64,000 bases of DNA from Megaustenia siamemsis (GCA_032433765.1 JAVIAB010000124.1:97301202-97365201); one strand, 5' to 3'; positions 34,490-46,700 are shown, counted from the stretch's first letter. The notes: generated by a model not told the origin, from the letters alone. Numbers and translations are program-made.

Positions 34490-35940
34490 AAAATAGTATT
34501 TAAAGTTCTAAATGAGAAGAGTATCTAAGGTTCTAAATGAGAAGAGTATCTAAGGTTCTAAATGAGAAGAGTATCTCGGGTTATAAATGAGAAGAGTATC
34601 TAAGGTTCTAAATTAGTAGAGTATCTAAGGTTCTAAATGAGAAGAGTACATAAGGTTCTAAATGAGAAGAGTATCTAAGGTTCTAAATGAGAAGAGTATC
34701 TCGGGTTCTAAATGAGAAGAGTGTCTAAGGTTCTAAATGAGAAGAGTATCTAAGGTTCTAAATGAGAAGAGTATCTAAGGTTCTAAAGGAGAAGAGTATC
34801 TCGGGTTCTAAATTAGAAGAGTATCTAAGGTTCTAAATGAGAAGAGTACATAAGGTTCTAAATGAAAAGAGTATCTAAGGTTCTAAATTAGAAGAGTATC
34901 TCGGGTTCTAAATTAGAAGAGTGTCTAAGGTTCTAAATGAGAAGAGTATCTAAGGTTCTAAATGAGAAGAGTATCTCGGGTTCTAAATGAGAAGAGTATC
35001 TAAGGTTCTAAATGAGAAGAGTATCTATGGTTCTAAATGAGAAGAATATCTCGGGTTCTAAATGAGAAGAGTATCTAAGGTTCTAAATGAGAAGAATATC
35101 TATGGTTCTAAATGAGAAGAATATCTCGGGTTCTAAATGAGAAGAGTATCTAAGGTTCTAAATGAGAAGAGTATCTATGGTTCTAAATGAGAAGAATATC
35201 TCGGGTTCTAAATGAGAAGAGTATCTAAGGTTCTAAATGAGAAGAGTATCTAAGGTTCTAAATGAGAAGAGTATCTAAGGTTCTAAATGAGAAGAGTATC
35301 TCGGGTTCTAAATGAAAAGAGTATCTAAGGTTCTAAATGAGAAGAGTATCTAAGGTTCTAAATGAGAAGAGTATTTAAGGTTCTAAAAGAGAAGAGTATC
35401 TAAGGTTCTACATGAGAAGAGTATATAAGGCTCTAAATGAGAAGAGTACCTAAGGTTCTAAATGAGAAGAGTATATAAGGTTCTAAATGAGAAGAGTACC
35501 TAAGGTTCTAAATGAGAAGAGTGTATAAGGTTCTAAATGAGAAGAGTACCTAAGGTTCTAAATGAGAAGAGTACCTAAGGTTCTAAATGAGAAGAGTATA
35601 TAAGGCTCTAAATGAGAAGAGTACCTAAGGTTCTAAATGAGAAGAGTATATAAGGTTCTAAATGAGAAGAGTACCTAAGGTTCTAAATGAGAAGAGTGTA
35701 TAAGGTTCTAAATGAGAAGAGTACCTAAGGTTCTAAATGAGAAGAGTACCTAAGGTTCTAAATGAGAAGAGTATATAAGGCTCTAAATGAGAAGAGCACG
35801 TAAGGATCTAAATAAGAATGGTATCTAAGGCTCTGAATGAAAAGATTACCTAAGGTTCTAAGTGAGAAGAATACCTAAGGTTCTAGATGAGAAGAGTACC
35901 TAAGGTTCTAAATGAGAAGAGTACCTTAGGTTATACATTA
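34490..35940. repeat. 25-bp minisatellite with higher-order structure
   Basis: About 58 units of GAGAAGAGTATCTAAGG followed by TTCTAAAT. Variants TCTCGGG, TCTATGG, GTACC and GTATATAAGG occur in ordered blocks. It starts 134 bp after exon 2 of GPCR gene 2. Confidence 0.97.
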
Positions 35941-36388
35941 AAATAATAACACAGCAATGGATTTGGAAAACTTGCAACAGTGGTCACTATAATATGACAG
36001 TGACCTCTAGTACTTTACACTTAATATGATTTAGGAGGCCGTTCGAACTCTGAATTGAACGATGTCTGAACCACTCCTTCAATTAGAAATAATAGAAAGT
36101 GAAATAATCCGTTCTAACACTAAAAAAATCCATTTTGTATTTTCTTAAACAGGAAATACGCTTAATATATGGTAAATATAGCACATTTAAATACCCTAAA
36201 AACATTAAATTAAAACATGGAAACAATAAATAAAGGCATCTAGATGATATATAATAAGATGAAGATGGCATTTAATGTAACTTAGAGAGGAGTGGAGGTA
36301 TCCGGTGTGGTTGTTGAAGAGTTAGAGAAGTGTTTCTGTTTGGAAGGAGACCCCTTACAATAAACACAAATAACTGTACTTCTGATGG
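35941..36388. other. Intronic spacer, gene 2 intron 2
   Basis: Nothing recognised. Confidence 0.3.

Positions 36389-36433
<45 letters not shown>
36389..36433. repeat. (CT)n microsatellite
   Basis: About 22 CT repeats at the 3' end side of an antisense LINE remnant. Confidence 0.95.
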
Positions 36434-36435
<2 letters not shown>

Positions 36436-36439
36436 ACCT

Positions 36440-36905
36440 CTTTTCCCAGACGTTTTGGGGCTTCATGTGGAAGTATCTTGTTCATTTCAATCATTGCTAT
36501 CATAAACTTTCTCTAAGACTTAGTTGTTTACAAACTGTACTCGGATATTATAGTTCACATAATTCTTTCTTTAAACCTGTTCTGCATTTTGCCTGGATTC
36601 GTCGCAGGCTTAAGTCAATGATATGTTTTCTAGCAAGGTCACATTCTGTGGCTTGCTACATAGTCATATTGTATAGTTTTATTTTGACGAAATTCCCTCA
36701 ATCCATCTTCTTCTTGGTCTCCCTCTATATCTTGATTGTTCCATTTTGTTGTTATACGCTCTTTACGCTAAAGTTGATATGTTTAAACCACTTTAACCTT
36801 TGCCTCTCTATGTATTCGATTACTGGTAGAATTCCATTGGTGTTTCTGATTTAACCATTCTTTACATGATCTCTTCGTGTTTTGTTCGCTGCTTTTCTGA
36901 GGCAT
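36440..36905 (-). mobile_element. LINE family D remnant, antisense
   Basis: The - strand reads RCLRKAANKTRRDHVKNG, then a stop and GILPVIEYIERQRLKWFKHI, matching the order seen at 51200-51700 (RCLRKVTNTR, then QQQLKWFGHLVRMNP). Heavily frameshifted. Confidence 0.65.
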
Positions 36906-38165
36906 CTTATCTCATATATGTTGTCAGTTTAATAGCAGTTAATAAATAATGGTTATATATAGCCAAGCATACTAAAAGTAAATTGGAAAAAGCACTAAGT
37001 AGAACGCTTGCGAACATAACACAAGAAATTACTTACTTTTGCAACAAAATTATCCAATACATTTACATCCCAGTGTGAAACACAAGATGACTAATTCACA
37101 ACAAAAAAAGAGAAAACTGCAACTCCAAAGGTTTATAAAATATTCGTGTTCAACACTTCATATGATGACTCAAGACCTCGTCTACATTTACAATAAAAGT
37201 TGATTTTCAGTTCTTTAGTTGCACTGCATAACTCATCTGGATAATTGTCTTGTTCACATGTGAACATCTCTCCTTACTCAGGGCGTTGGCTATGGCTGTC
37301 TAAGAAAATATCATTTATGTATCGTATTTTTTATCTGTGTCTGAGGCTACCGCCAGTGGAATGACACAATCCCAGGTTCTGTAATTAAATCCACATAACT
37401 TTCCCCCCTCCCCCCCCCATGAAAATCACACTCACTATAACATATAACTTTATATTATAACTGATATCAACAATTTCTATTAAATCTGTGCACTTCTAGC
37501 CCTGATCGACCTAATACGCACTGATTTCTTCAAAAACCCGAAATATATTTATATAGCTGAATCTCTTCCCTTGAAACAAATCTGTCTGAATCATTCTCTA
37601 CATCTCTCTAGGACTCTCCCAGACAATCCTCTCTGCGTGTTTCCCTGAATGCTCTACAGAATTCATTCTAGAAAGCTAACAAGAGCTTCGTTAAATAGTG
37701 CCCTTATCCTAGCCTCCTAAAATGGGTATCTTTGATATCCCTCCCCCCTCTCTCATCTAATCCTATCGGTGAGCAATTATTTGATCTGTTGGTAATTGTT
37801 CTCACCATCCTCCATATCTTGGTGCTAGGCGCTTGCGATCGCTTATTCACAAAGACATTTCCTAATCAAATATTCCCGTTGTTCTCTTAAACAAAGGCCG
37901 TAACCGTGTTAGCGTTTGGCCAGTAGTCTATTCTTAAACAAATTCTGAGAAGCGTCGTACGGCAGCAGCCTGACGCAACCTCCACGTCTTTTAAATACTT
38001 CAACATTTACATACAGGTCATTATTTCCACAGCGTCTGTGCAGTTGGAACATAAAAACTTCGTTCGATCTCCCGATCCTTTATTTTAAAAAATGTTTACA
38101 GTTCTGAATTTGGCGAGTTCAAAACTAAGGTGGTTCGAATTGCGAGGTCTCACTGTATGTATATT
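36906..38165. other. Intronic spacer, gene 2 intron 2
   Basis: No coding sequence or repeats recognised. Confidence 0.3.
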
Positions 38166-38175
38166 CATGTGAGAA

Positions 38176-38615
38176 AAGTGTTACATCTTCTCAATATTCT
38201 TGTATGGTGCAGAAACATGGACATTAGACAAGAAAACAGAACAGAAAATTGAAGTTTTTGAAATGTGGATTTCTAGAAGAATAGGTAGAATTGGATGGAA
38301 AGAAAAGAAAACAAACTATGAAGTTTTAGGACAACTAAAAATGCACAGAGAACTACTAAACACAATTAGACCAAGACAAATTAAATTGTTGGGGCATGGT
38401 AAAAGACACAGCAGCCTAATAAAAGTAATATTAGAAGGGAAAATACAAGGTAAAAGAGGCAGAGAAAGATCAAGACTAACATGGACGAGTAACATCAAAA
38501 GATGGACAAGTCAACCTATGACAATCTGCACCATCAAAGCAAGAGACAATGGAATGGCGCTCCATGATAGTCAACCTTCGATGCGGAGACGGCACTCAAT
38601 GATGATGATGATGAT
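38176..38615 (+). mobile_element. LINE family B 3' end
   Basis: Reads CYIFSIFLYGAETWTLDKKT, EQKIEVFEMWISRRIGRIGW, GKRGRERSRLTWTSNIKRWT and KARD, then a frameshift just before the end (CGGAGACGGCACTCAATGATG). Uninterrupted for about 120 codons; it corresponds to 10600-11030 of the other copy. Confidence 0.88.
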
Positions 38616-39160
38616 GTGCGTGTTTATTATATTTTCTGTGTTGCTAGAGTATAAATGTAAGCATTCAGGATACTGTAACATTACTATTCTGTCACATTCA
38701 TCACTTTACGAAAATTGATTGCATAATGGCTCAATTAGATCGTTTGTACAGTGATGTCTACGATCCTCTCAGTGCCTAATAAACATTTCAGAACTTTTGA
38801 AAAGGCATGATCTCCGTATCTTACGCTCAATTCGTCCTACTGTCATCATCATCAACAGCTTCAACTTTCCAGTACTGTCGAATGTCACATTGTGTCTCCG
38901 CTATAGGTTCTTCCAAGGGGCGAAGATCTCAACTTTGTAAAGTAGTTGATGGCTGTTGTCCTTGCCTCTCTTATTAATATTCTTCTAAGTGTATCTTGAA
39001 ATAGGCCATCTTTTTCTTACTTTTTGTTCATTATATACAAGAATTTAACAATTCTTAAATTCAAGAAAAGTAACTAACAAAAAACACTTCTTATGAATCC
39101 TTTGGACAGCAGGTGCTGTTTGTAAAGGACACCACCAATAATAATCTGTTTAATTAAATG
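38616..39160. other. Intronic spacer
   Basis: Nothing recognised. Confidence 0.3.
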
Positions 39161-39164
39161 TCAT

Positions 39165-40155
39165 ATCATCACCATCATGTGCCATACCGGTTGGCGTAGG
39201 CGATCATGTCCCTCCACAATCTTCTATCTACAGTGCATCGTATCAGTTCTGTTGTTGACTGTTTTCCATGCCATGACACCAAGCTATTCAGTATTTTTCT
39301 CTTTGTCGTCCGCGATCTCTCTTTCCTTTTATTTTGCCAGTTGTAACCAAGTATTCTAACTTTCCACTTCTCATGATGTGCCCGAAAAATGTTGATTGCT
39401 TCTTTCTGATGTTTTTAAGAGCTCCCTTTTTGTGTTGGCCTCTTTGAGAACTTTCTCATTGGTCTTTTTAGCTGTCCAGGGAACTTTCAACATTCTTCTG
39501 AGAAATCCCATCTCTGTGGCCTCTAATCGTCTTTTCATTTGTTTGTCTACTGTCCATGATTCGGTTCCATAGGTCAGAATTTGTTTTATATAGCACCGAT
39601 GAACTCTCTTTCTCATTTCTATTGACATAGATTTGTTGCATAAGATATTTTTCATTTTCTGAAATGCTATTTTGGCCTGAGCTATTCTGCTTTTTATTTC
39701 TGTGGTGCATCTCCCATCTGATGTTATTACTTTACCCAAGTATTTCAAACGTTGCACTTGTTTCAGATTTTCTCGTTTATTTGTATGCTGCATGATGGTG
39801 ATGATTGTTTCTTCGATATAACCATTACTTCTGTTTTCTTACTATTCAGACTGAGACCTTTCTTTTACTATTATGTCTATCATTTCTTGTAGTTCGTTCT
39901 CTGTCTCTGTTATTAAGACTGTGTCATCCGCATATCGCAAATTATTAATGTTGTGACCGTTGACTTCAATCCTTTTTTGTCTTCTATTGATCTCATAATA
40001 TATTTGCTATAAAGTGAAAACAAATCCGGTGACAGAACACAGCCTTGTCTGACTCCTTGTTTTATGTATTGGAATTGTCCTGTTTGGTTGTTAATTCGTA
40101 TAGTTGCTGTTTGTTGCCAGTACATGTTTTTTTTATGATTTTTATGATATGACAA
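39165..40155 (-). mobile_element. LINE family A, RT to 3' end, antisense
   Basis: The - strand reads MYWQQTATIRINNQTGQFQY, IKQGVRQGCVLSPDLFSLYS, then a frameshift, the RYADD box (about 39930), KKTEVM region, LKQVQRLKYLGKVITSDGRC, ILTYGTESWTVDKQMKRRLE and RRMLKVPWTAKKTNEKVLKE. It starts at the same motif order as the 8430 copy and ends at CATCACCATCATG (39170). Confidence 0.87.
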
Positions 40156-40352
40156 TATAAATGTCATATATTTCAATAAAATCAAAGAGTCAATGGTAAC
40201 CTCTAAATAAATAAAGAACGGTTATCTGAATAAATAATGTGCAACCAACACACACGCGGCATACACACACAATCTCAAACATATATTTATAATTATTAAT
40301 CTTAATGTCTAACACACATACATATACACGAGTCTGTAATAATAATATGTAA

Positions 40353-40618
40353 GTAAAAAAAGAGTAAAGTACCCCCGTCACGCCAAGTGGCGTATAAGGA
40401 ATATTGTGTTAGTGACCATACATCTTACAGACCTTCGGCACATCATTTTTGGAGTAATGTGGTCGGTATTACGCCTGTGCCGTTATACTTTCCCAGAAAA
40501 AAAAATCCGGTATTCCTTAAAGGCTGGGTGAACCGGCGGCCGTCGATTGGGATCGAACCCCACCTCTTGTCTTTTGTAGCCCAGGTCACTCACCACTGAA
40601 CTATCGCGGCTCTCATAT
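40353..40618 (-). mobile_element. SINE S1 with 10-bp TSD
   Basis: Antisense copy from TAAAGTACCCCCGTCACGCC to ACTATCGCGGCTCTC; flanked by TAATATGTAA at 40343-40352 and 40619-40628. Confidence 0.88.
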
Positions 40619-40669
40619 TAATATGTAATGTGGTGTAAATTTATTGATGACAGCTTTTATAGTTTTTGT

Positions 40670-40750
40670 TAATCTTTATTTCGGACTGGCGCATATCCGC
40701 TCTACTGCCCGCTCCAGCAAACATCAAAGTGTTAGTCTATTGATCGTTCA
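40670..40750 (+). repeat. Dispersed repeat, related to 45061-45140
   Basis: Both contain GGACTGGCGC, CATATCCGC, TCTGCC or TCTACTGCC, then CAACCATCGAAGTGTT or CAAACATCAAAGTGTT, followed by ACTAGTGAACG or a similar string. The function is unknown. Confidence 0.5.
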
Positions 40751-41230
40751 TATCCTGCAGTGGTTAAAAAGGCCGATGTCTTTGCAATGAGGATACTTTG
40801 CCTTCTTTCGCTCTTCGTTGTTGTTGTAGTTGTAGTTAGTCGAAGACCCTGGTGCAAACGAACTAAAATTCATAATTGCTCAACCGCCCGTGCCAGTGGA
40901 ATCATCCGAATTAACAGCTCATTGCATTGAAGGATCCAAACAAAGAAAGGCAGCTGCAGTCCCTATTATAGCAGTTACAGAACACGCCAAAAAACATAAG
41001 GCGTAACCGTATTGAATGAGAGCGCAGCCAAACTGTTCTTCGTCATACAATATTATCATTCATCATAAACAATTGGATTTTGGAAACACGATCCGGATGA
41101 AATACACAGCTCACGGTGTGCACAGAACACTAAGCTCAGTAGCTGCGGCAGCAAGCCGGACTTGAAATGTGCGTCGCATTCCACCATTCCTTTTGACTTG
41201 TGGATTATCTTCCGCTTCATTGTCACCTTC

Positions 41231-41410
41231 TTGTGATAGGTGGTCTCTAAAAGCCCTCATAATGCCACAGTTAACAGGAACTAACACGCTTGTGTTAGGT
41301 GGTCTCTTAAAGCCCTCACAATGCCACAGTTAACAGGAACTAACACGCTTGTGTTAGGTGGTCTCTTAAAGCCCTCACAATGCCACAGTTAACAGGAACT
41401 AACACGCTTG
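41231..41410. repeat. 59-bp tandem repeat next to a SINE
   Basis: Three units (starts 41231, 41290, 41349) of TTGTGTTAGGTGGTCTCTTA to ACAGGAACTAACACGC. The last boundary runs straight into the SINE at 41416. Confidence 0.92.
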
Positions 41411-41415
41411 TGATA

Positions 41416-41673
41416 GGAGCCGCGATAGCTCAGTGGTTAGTGAACTGGACTACAAAGGACAAGGTGTAGGGTTCGAACCCAACCGACGGCTTCCGGGTTC
41501 ACCCAGCGTTAAATGAGTACCGGATTTTTTTCTGGGAAAATAAAACGACACGGGCGTAATACCGACCACATTACCCAAAAAATCATGTGCTGAAGGTCTG
41601 TAAAATGTATGGTCACTAACACCATATTTCCTATACACCACTTGGCGTGACGGGGGCTCTTATTTTTACTTTA
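41416..41673 (+). mobile_element. Full-length SINE S1 (tRNA-derived)
   Basis: The best copy. The head GGAGCCGCGATAGCTCAGTG gives an A box, GGTTCGAACCC at 41470-41480 is a textbook B box for RNA polymerase III, followed by a core (CACGGGCGTAATACCGACCA) and the 3' part ACTTGGCGTGACGGGGGCTC with a T-rich tail. It ends about 160 bp upstream of GPCR gene 2 exon 3. Confidence 0.9.
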
Positions 41674-41675
41674 TA

Positions 41676-41815
41676 GTATATAATTGTTTCTAACAGTACT
41701 TATAACAGTACTGTTTCTAACTGTACTTATAACAGTACTATTTCTAACTGTACTTATAACAGTACTGTTTCTAACTGTACTTATAAGAGTACTATTTCTA
41801 ACTGTACTTATACTT
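41676..41815. repeat. 27-bp repeat before gene 2 exon 3
   Basis: Five units of TTTCTAACTGTACTTATAACAGTACTG type. Each holds TATAACAG, an acceptor-like string, and CTAAC-type branch-point-like strings. It ends 22 bp before the real acceptor. Confidence 0.9.
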
Positions 41816-41836
41816 ATTTTCGCTAACCTCCAACAG

Positions 41837-42439
41837 GTTAAAGCTCTCATTACTTCAAAAAGAGTGTCAGTTATCACCATTTTCATTTTCCTCATTCTCA
41901 TATCCGGTGTAACTCCAGAGTACGTCGTGAACAGACTAGGTCCGAAGTACTTCCCAGACAGAAACAAGACTCTCATTGGACTTGTCTACACGAGGAACAG
42001 AGACAACGTTATGAAAGTATCATACCTCTTCAACAACGTTTTTATTCCATTTACTTCTTTCATAATCACCATTATCTGCACTGTTATTCTTGTTTCTAAG
42101 TTAAAAAGCAACACAAAATGGCGACAAGCGTCAACAGTAGTTGATCAAACAGATTCAACTTTTAACCGTAATCATAAAGTGGCTAAAATGGTTGTCTTTA
42201 TTTCTACTCTGTTTATAGCTTGTTTTATTCCAGTTAGCGTTATGTTTATAGCCATTTCAGTGGAACCTGAACTGTTTCTTGGCGGAGCTTATATAAACAT
42301 TAGTATGGTTTTAGGAGCATTTGGAATTATTCTGGAATCGATCAATTCTTCTGTGAATATATTCTTTTATTATTCAATGAGTAGGAATTATAGAAACATT
42401 TTTCTACATATATTTTGTGTCTGCAAGAAGCGTTTTTAA
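41837..42439 (+). CDS. GPCR gene 2, exon 3 (TM4-TM7, stop)
   Basis: Last coding exon, residues 150-349, after the acceptor CTCCAACAG at 41836 (phase 0). It reads VKALITSKRV, TM4 (about 160-180), the extracellular block YFPDRNKTLIGLVYTRNRD, TM5 (about 211-238), NTKW in the third intracellular loop, TM6 (about 264-291), and TM7 with NSSVNIFFYYSMSRNYR, followed by a short basic tail CKKRF. The gene is intact across all three exons (349 aa). AATAAA occurs at 42723, 284 bp after the stop, and may be the poly(A) signal. Confidence 0.92.
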   Translation, partial: VKALITSKRVSVITIFIFLILISGVTPEYVVNRLGPKYFPDRNKTLIGLVYTRNRDNVMKVSYLFNNVFIPFTSFIITIICTVILVSKLKSNTKWRQASTVVDQTDSTFNRNHKVAKMVVFISTLFIACFIPVSVMFIAISVEPELFLGGAYINISMVLGAFGIILESINSSVNIFFYYSMSRNYRNIFLHIFCVCKKRF

Positions 42440-42995
42440 CAATTTGAAGTACACATTCCCAGTAAAACGTTTCCGCACTAACATCACGGCTTTGTAACAC
42501 GGTTCGGTCCCTATCTTCAAATTCATGTTGACTTACCTGTGAAAATGAAGACTCTGACTCACATAACTAATAAGAAATAGACTGCGGGGACCTCTATTGA
42601 CTAGCTGTTTTAATTTGTTCTTAGCTAATTAACTATTTATATTACTTCTGAGTGTAATGTGGTGACTTTACTGAAAAATTAATTTATTCATTTACTGTTT
42701 CATAAACAGTGTTTAAAAGGAGAATAAACTATAGTTACGAAATTAATAGAATCAAAAAAGCAGCAGCAGCCAATACAATTTGATATCATTTATATCACAG
42801 AAGTCGCCAAGAGAGATTTTACTGCACTCGAAGATTCAATTACTATTTATTTCGGAACCTCTAAATGGGGGAGCAAATCAACAAAATATAATATATTGTA
42901 ATAAAACAACTTGCGCATTTCATAAACATTACATTCATCTCTTTATTTACGATAAAGTCTTTCAAGCTATTGGAAATATATTTAACTACACATTA
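42440..42995. other. Downstream of GPCR gene 2
   Basis: The presumed 3' UTR; AATAAA at 42723-42728. Otherwise nothing recognised. Confidence 0.35.
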
Positions 42996-42999
42996 TCAT

Positions 43000-43617
43000 C
43001 TTAATAGCAGAGATAGAGAATGAGCTACAAGAAATGATAGAGAAAATATTAAAAGAAAGCAAAAAGGAAGGTCTAAGTCTGAATAGTAAGAAAACATAAG
43101 TAATGGTATTATCAAAGAAACAATCATCACCATCATGCAGGATAAAAATAAACAGTACAAATCTGAAACAAGTACAACGCGTCAAATACCTGGGCATAAT
43201 AATAACATCACTTCTGACCTATTGCGAATCAAGCACAGTGGACAAATAATTGAAAAGACGATTAGAGGCCACAGAGATGGGATTTCTCATAAGAATGTTG
43301 AAAGTTCCCTGGACAGCTAAGAGGACCAAAGAGGAAATTCTCAAAGAGGCCAACACAAAAAGGGAACTCCTAAAAAGCGTCCGAAATAAACACTCAACAT
43401 TTTTCGGGCACATCATGAGAAGTGGAAAGTTGGAATACTTGGTTACAACTGTCAAAATAAAAGGAAAGAGAGATCGCGGACGACAAAGAGAGAAAATAAT
43501 GAATAGCTTGGTGTCATGGCATGGAAAACAGTCAACAACAGAACTGATATGATGCACGGTTGATAGAAGATTGTGGAAGGACATAATCGCCTACTTCAAC
43601 CATTATGGCACATGATG
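43000..43617 (+). mobile_element. LINE family A with internal deletion
   Basis: Reads IENELQEMIEKILKESKKEG, LSLNSKKT then TAA, VMVLSKKQSSPSCRIKINST, LKQVQRVKYLGIIITS, then jumps to LLTYCESSTVDK (about 165 bp lost compared with 8430), then RRLEATEMGFLIRMLKVPWT and GHIMRSGKLEYLVTTVKIKG, ending GGCACATGATGATGAC. Confidence 0.87.
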
Positions 43618-44280
43618 ATGACATATTATATGAGAAAACTTGTCCTATAAGAATTACTTTTATATTGAAATACAGGTATGCTTTCGGTTTGAGGATTGTG
43701 TGTTTTTTCTTTTCGTGTAACAAAAATATTCCAGCTAGAATTGCCTCATCTTCTTTGTATGAGCAGTATTCATTTTTCATGAAGTATATCAGCATCTTTA
43801 TCTATGAGATGTCAATCGTGTTGGCTAACTATGGCTTACAAATATGGCTTAATAATTATGTCTTAACAACTATGGCTTAACAACTATGGCTTAACAACTA
43901 TGGCTTAAGAACAAAAGAAGAGCCACACGACCAAGCAGTGAAATCGTCCGATGTGGAGAGTCAAGATTTCTGCCCTATGTGAAGTCTTCTGTCCGACAGG
44001 AACAAAGAAACCATTTTGAGAATTTCAGTTACCATCTATGAGAAAGATTTGTACCATTAAAACCATGTATGTAGCATTCATTATTTCAGATAATGTAGTT
44101 TTAATAAATCTAATTTGCTTCAATTTATTTTCATCTTCCTTACCTCATGTCAAATCCTTTCACCATTTTTATGATCTATTTTTGTTTAATGTTGCAGTTT
44201 TTAGCAATAGCTTATTTGCTACAAATTTTGTCGTATGCATGCGAGTGTGTGTGTCTGTGTGAGTGAATGTATATATATAT
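43618..44280. other. Intergenic spacer
   Basis: Includes four copies of AACTATGGCTTA at 43850-43905 and a short (TA)n at 44268-44287. No gene. Confidence 0.4.
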
Positions 44281-44287
44281 ATATATA

Positions 44288-44595
44288 CATCATCATCATC
44301 ATTATGTGCCGTACCGGTTGGCGTAGGTGATCATGTCAATCCACAATCTTCTATCCAGAGTGCATCGCATCAATTCTGGTGTTGACTGTTTTCCGTACAA
44401 AGTTATCCAGTTCACCAAGTTATCTAGTATTTTCTCTCTGGTGTCGTCCGCATTCTCTCTTCCCTTATATTTTGCCAGTTGTAAACAAGTATTGTAACTT
44501 TACTCTTTTCATGATGTGCCCAAAAAATCTTGATTATTTCTCTCCTATGTTTCTTAGCTCCCTATGTGTGTGTACATCAGTTACAATTATAAACA
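44288..44595 (-). mobile_element. LINE family A 3' end, antisense
   Basis: Begins CATCATCATCATTATGTGCC on the + strand, the reverse of the family A 3' terminus, and extends about 300 bp. Frameshifted. Confidence 0.75.
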
Positions 44596-44799
44596 CATTT
44601 ATATAATTTTATTATTAATTAGTTCTTTATTTTATTTCCCAACAAATCATTTATTTTTCGTAGGAGTTAAAATGTGTTTTAATAACAAGAGACTTTTAAT
44701 TGAATTTTTTTAATGGATTGGACACGTTGATTTGCTGTCAAGAAAGATAACACCTGTGAGCTTAGAAGAGACAATTTTCTGGGAATATCAGACCACGAT

Positions 44800-45040
44800 C
44801 GTCTCGGAAAAATTAAAGAATGAAGGAAGGAAATAAAGAAAAAAGAAAGACAGAAAAGACTGAATATAGTAGTCTAGAAGAGATAGAGGGAAGCAAAGAG
44901 AAAAAAATACCAGACAGCTTAAGAGAATGACTTGGCAGAAAGTCAACAACAGAAATGATAAATAACTGTTGAGATCGAAAGTTGTGGAGAAACATGAACA
45001 CCTACGCCAGCAGGCCCGGTACTTGATGATGATGATAGTA
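44800..45040 (+). mobile_element. LINE family C 3' end
   Basis: Reads GKQREKKIPDSLRE, LGRKSTTEMINNC, DRKLWRNMNTYASRPGT and ends TTGATGATGATGAT. Same 3' end as 52895 and 22370. Confidence 0.75.
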
Positions 45041-45060
45041 GTCTTTAATTTTTAAGTCTT

Positions 45061-45140
45061 TACTTTGGACTGGCGCTACTCCCATATCCGCACATTCCTA
45101 TATCCGCTCTGCCACCTGTTCCGGCAACCATCGAAGTGTT
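45061..45140 (+). repeat. Dispersed repeat, partner of 40670-40750
   Basis: See the partner entry; TCATCAACTAGTGAACG at its end. It directly follows a LINE 3' tail. Confidence 0.5.
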
Positions 45141-45925
45141 CATCAACTAGTGAACGTAAGTGTAATTATTCCAATCTTTTCGGAAGACCGCTTCGGTTCT
45201 TGTTCTCCCCGAGAGAGAAAGATATCACTCATATTTTTATTTCCATTTTTTTACGCTTTTACATTTTCATCCATCCTTCCCGGTATTTCGGGATCTGCCT
45301 GGTCTTCTTCTCCCTGTCATGTAGTATTATAATACTGTCAAGGAGTGGTGTATTACATTTCACATAAGTCAGACACATAATTACTTCCACGTTGATATCA
45401 CTTCCTAACCTCAACAAGCCAGGTAGCTACTCCTTTTTTTCCATATGAGAGAGTCTAGTTAAGATAGAAAATACTTTCACGTTATCACAAGCCAGAAAGT
45501 TACCACTGCGCCATCAATAAACAAGTATTACATAATAATATGACCGTTGGCGTCTTGACAGATAATTAGTAGCAAGCAATCATGATAAGTCAGTTTTGGT
45601 AAAAAAATATTAGTGTTAAATCTTAAGATGGATGCTGCTTTGCTGAATAGCTTCTATCGTGGCTGAATCTACCAATATTGGATAGACAGATCCCTCCGCA
45701 GAACGAACAAGGTATATTTCTGTGCCTGGCCTCGTCTCCTTTCTCCTGTGTCTTCTGTCTTCTGAATTTGATATCAGCGCTGCATCGAAAGTTGCTGTAC
45801 CATTTTTTTTATATTTGTTTTCCATGTACTACAATCTGAATCACTTTCTTTCACTGATAGAGATTTCCCTCAAGGAAGCTCTGCAAATATCCGTATATCT
45901 CAGCACTGGCCTGCCTTTGGTCTTT
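45141..45925. other. Intergenic spacer
   Basis: No gene recognised; short frames show no domain. Confidence 0.3.
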
Positions 45926-45929
45926 TTTC

Positions 45930-46700
45930 GTCATTAAAATTGTCATACAATAGTTTGGGAATACGAATGTTTGCGATTCTACTTATATGACCCAACCATC
46001 TTAGTCTACTGCTCCAAAGTGTTGCCATGATGGATAGGAGTTTGGCTCGTTGTAAGACATTAGAGTTGATTACTTTGTCCTGCCATTTGATGTTCATAAT
46101 CTTTCGAAGACAACGCACGTGAAAATTGTTTAACCTTTTCTCCTTCCCTGCATAGGTAGTCCAAGTTTCTGACCCCAATAGAAATGTACTAAGCACACAA
46201 CTTTGGTCAATTTGAATCATAGTCCTGAGTGTTATTTTGGTATTGGCCCATGCTCTATATTTAACTTTACAAAATGTGGAAGCTGCCTTTCCTATTCGGG
46301 AATTTATTTCTTCTTCAAGGAAGACAGTGGTCGTGACCATAGAACCGAGATAGGTGAACTTTCTCACAGGATCAAGGAGTGTGTTATTTAATGAAATATC
46401 TGGGGGACTCGCTACACCCTGTTCAAGCTCCATTGTCGTCTGCATACTTATTGACTATGAGAATAAATCACATGATCTAGCTAGATTGGCAATCATTGAC
46501 TGCAGGATGGATTCATTGTGAGCAACCAGTGTTGCATCATCAGCGAATAGAAGCTCCTTGATTAGAATCTCAGTAGCTTTAAAATGTTGACCTCAGACTA
46601 GATTAAATAAAGAGCCGTCAGCTCTTGTATAGATGTGGATGTCTCCAGCGACTGTTTCAGGCGCATTATGTAGAAGAGCAACACAAATATCCCCAATAGA
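45930..46700 (-). mobile_element. LINE, different family (E), antisense
   Basis: The - strand has a long frame from 46445: VRKFTYLGSMVTTTVFLEEE, INSRIGKAASTFCKV, LSTFLLGSETWTTYAGKEKR, VRCLRKIMNIKWQDKVINSN and SSRLRWLGHISRIANIRIPK. Upstream at about 46540 another frame gives ELLFADDATLVAHNESILQS, the catalytic FADD box of reverse transcriptase. RT C-terminal half; 5'-truncated. Confidence 0.87.

Noticed and set aside
41684..41836. Extension of gene 2 exon 3 upstream (VLITVLFLT repeats, could look like an extra TM segment)
   Set aside because: It is a 27-bp intronic repeat; the acceptor at 41836 and phase 0 junction match the other genes.
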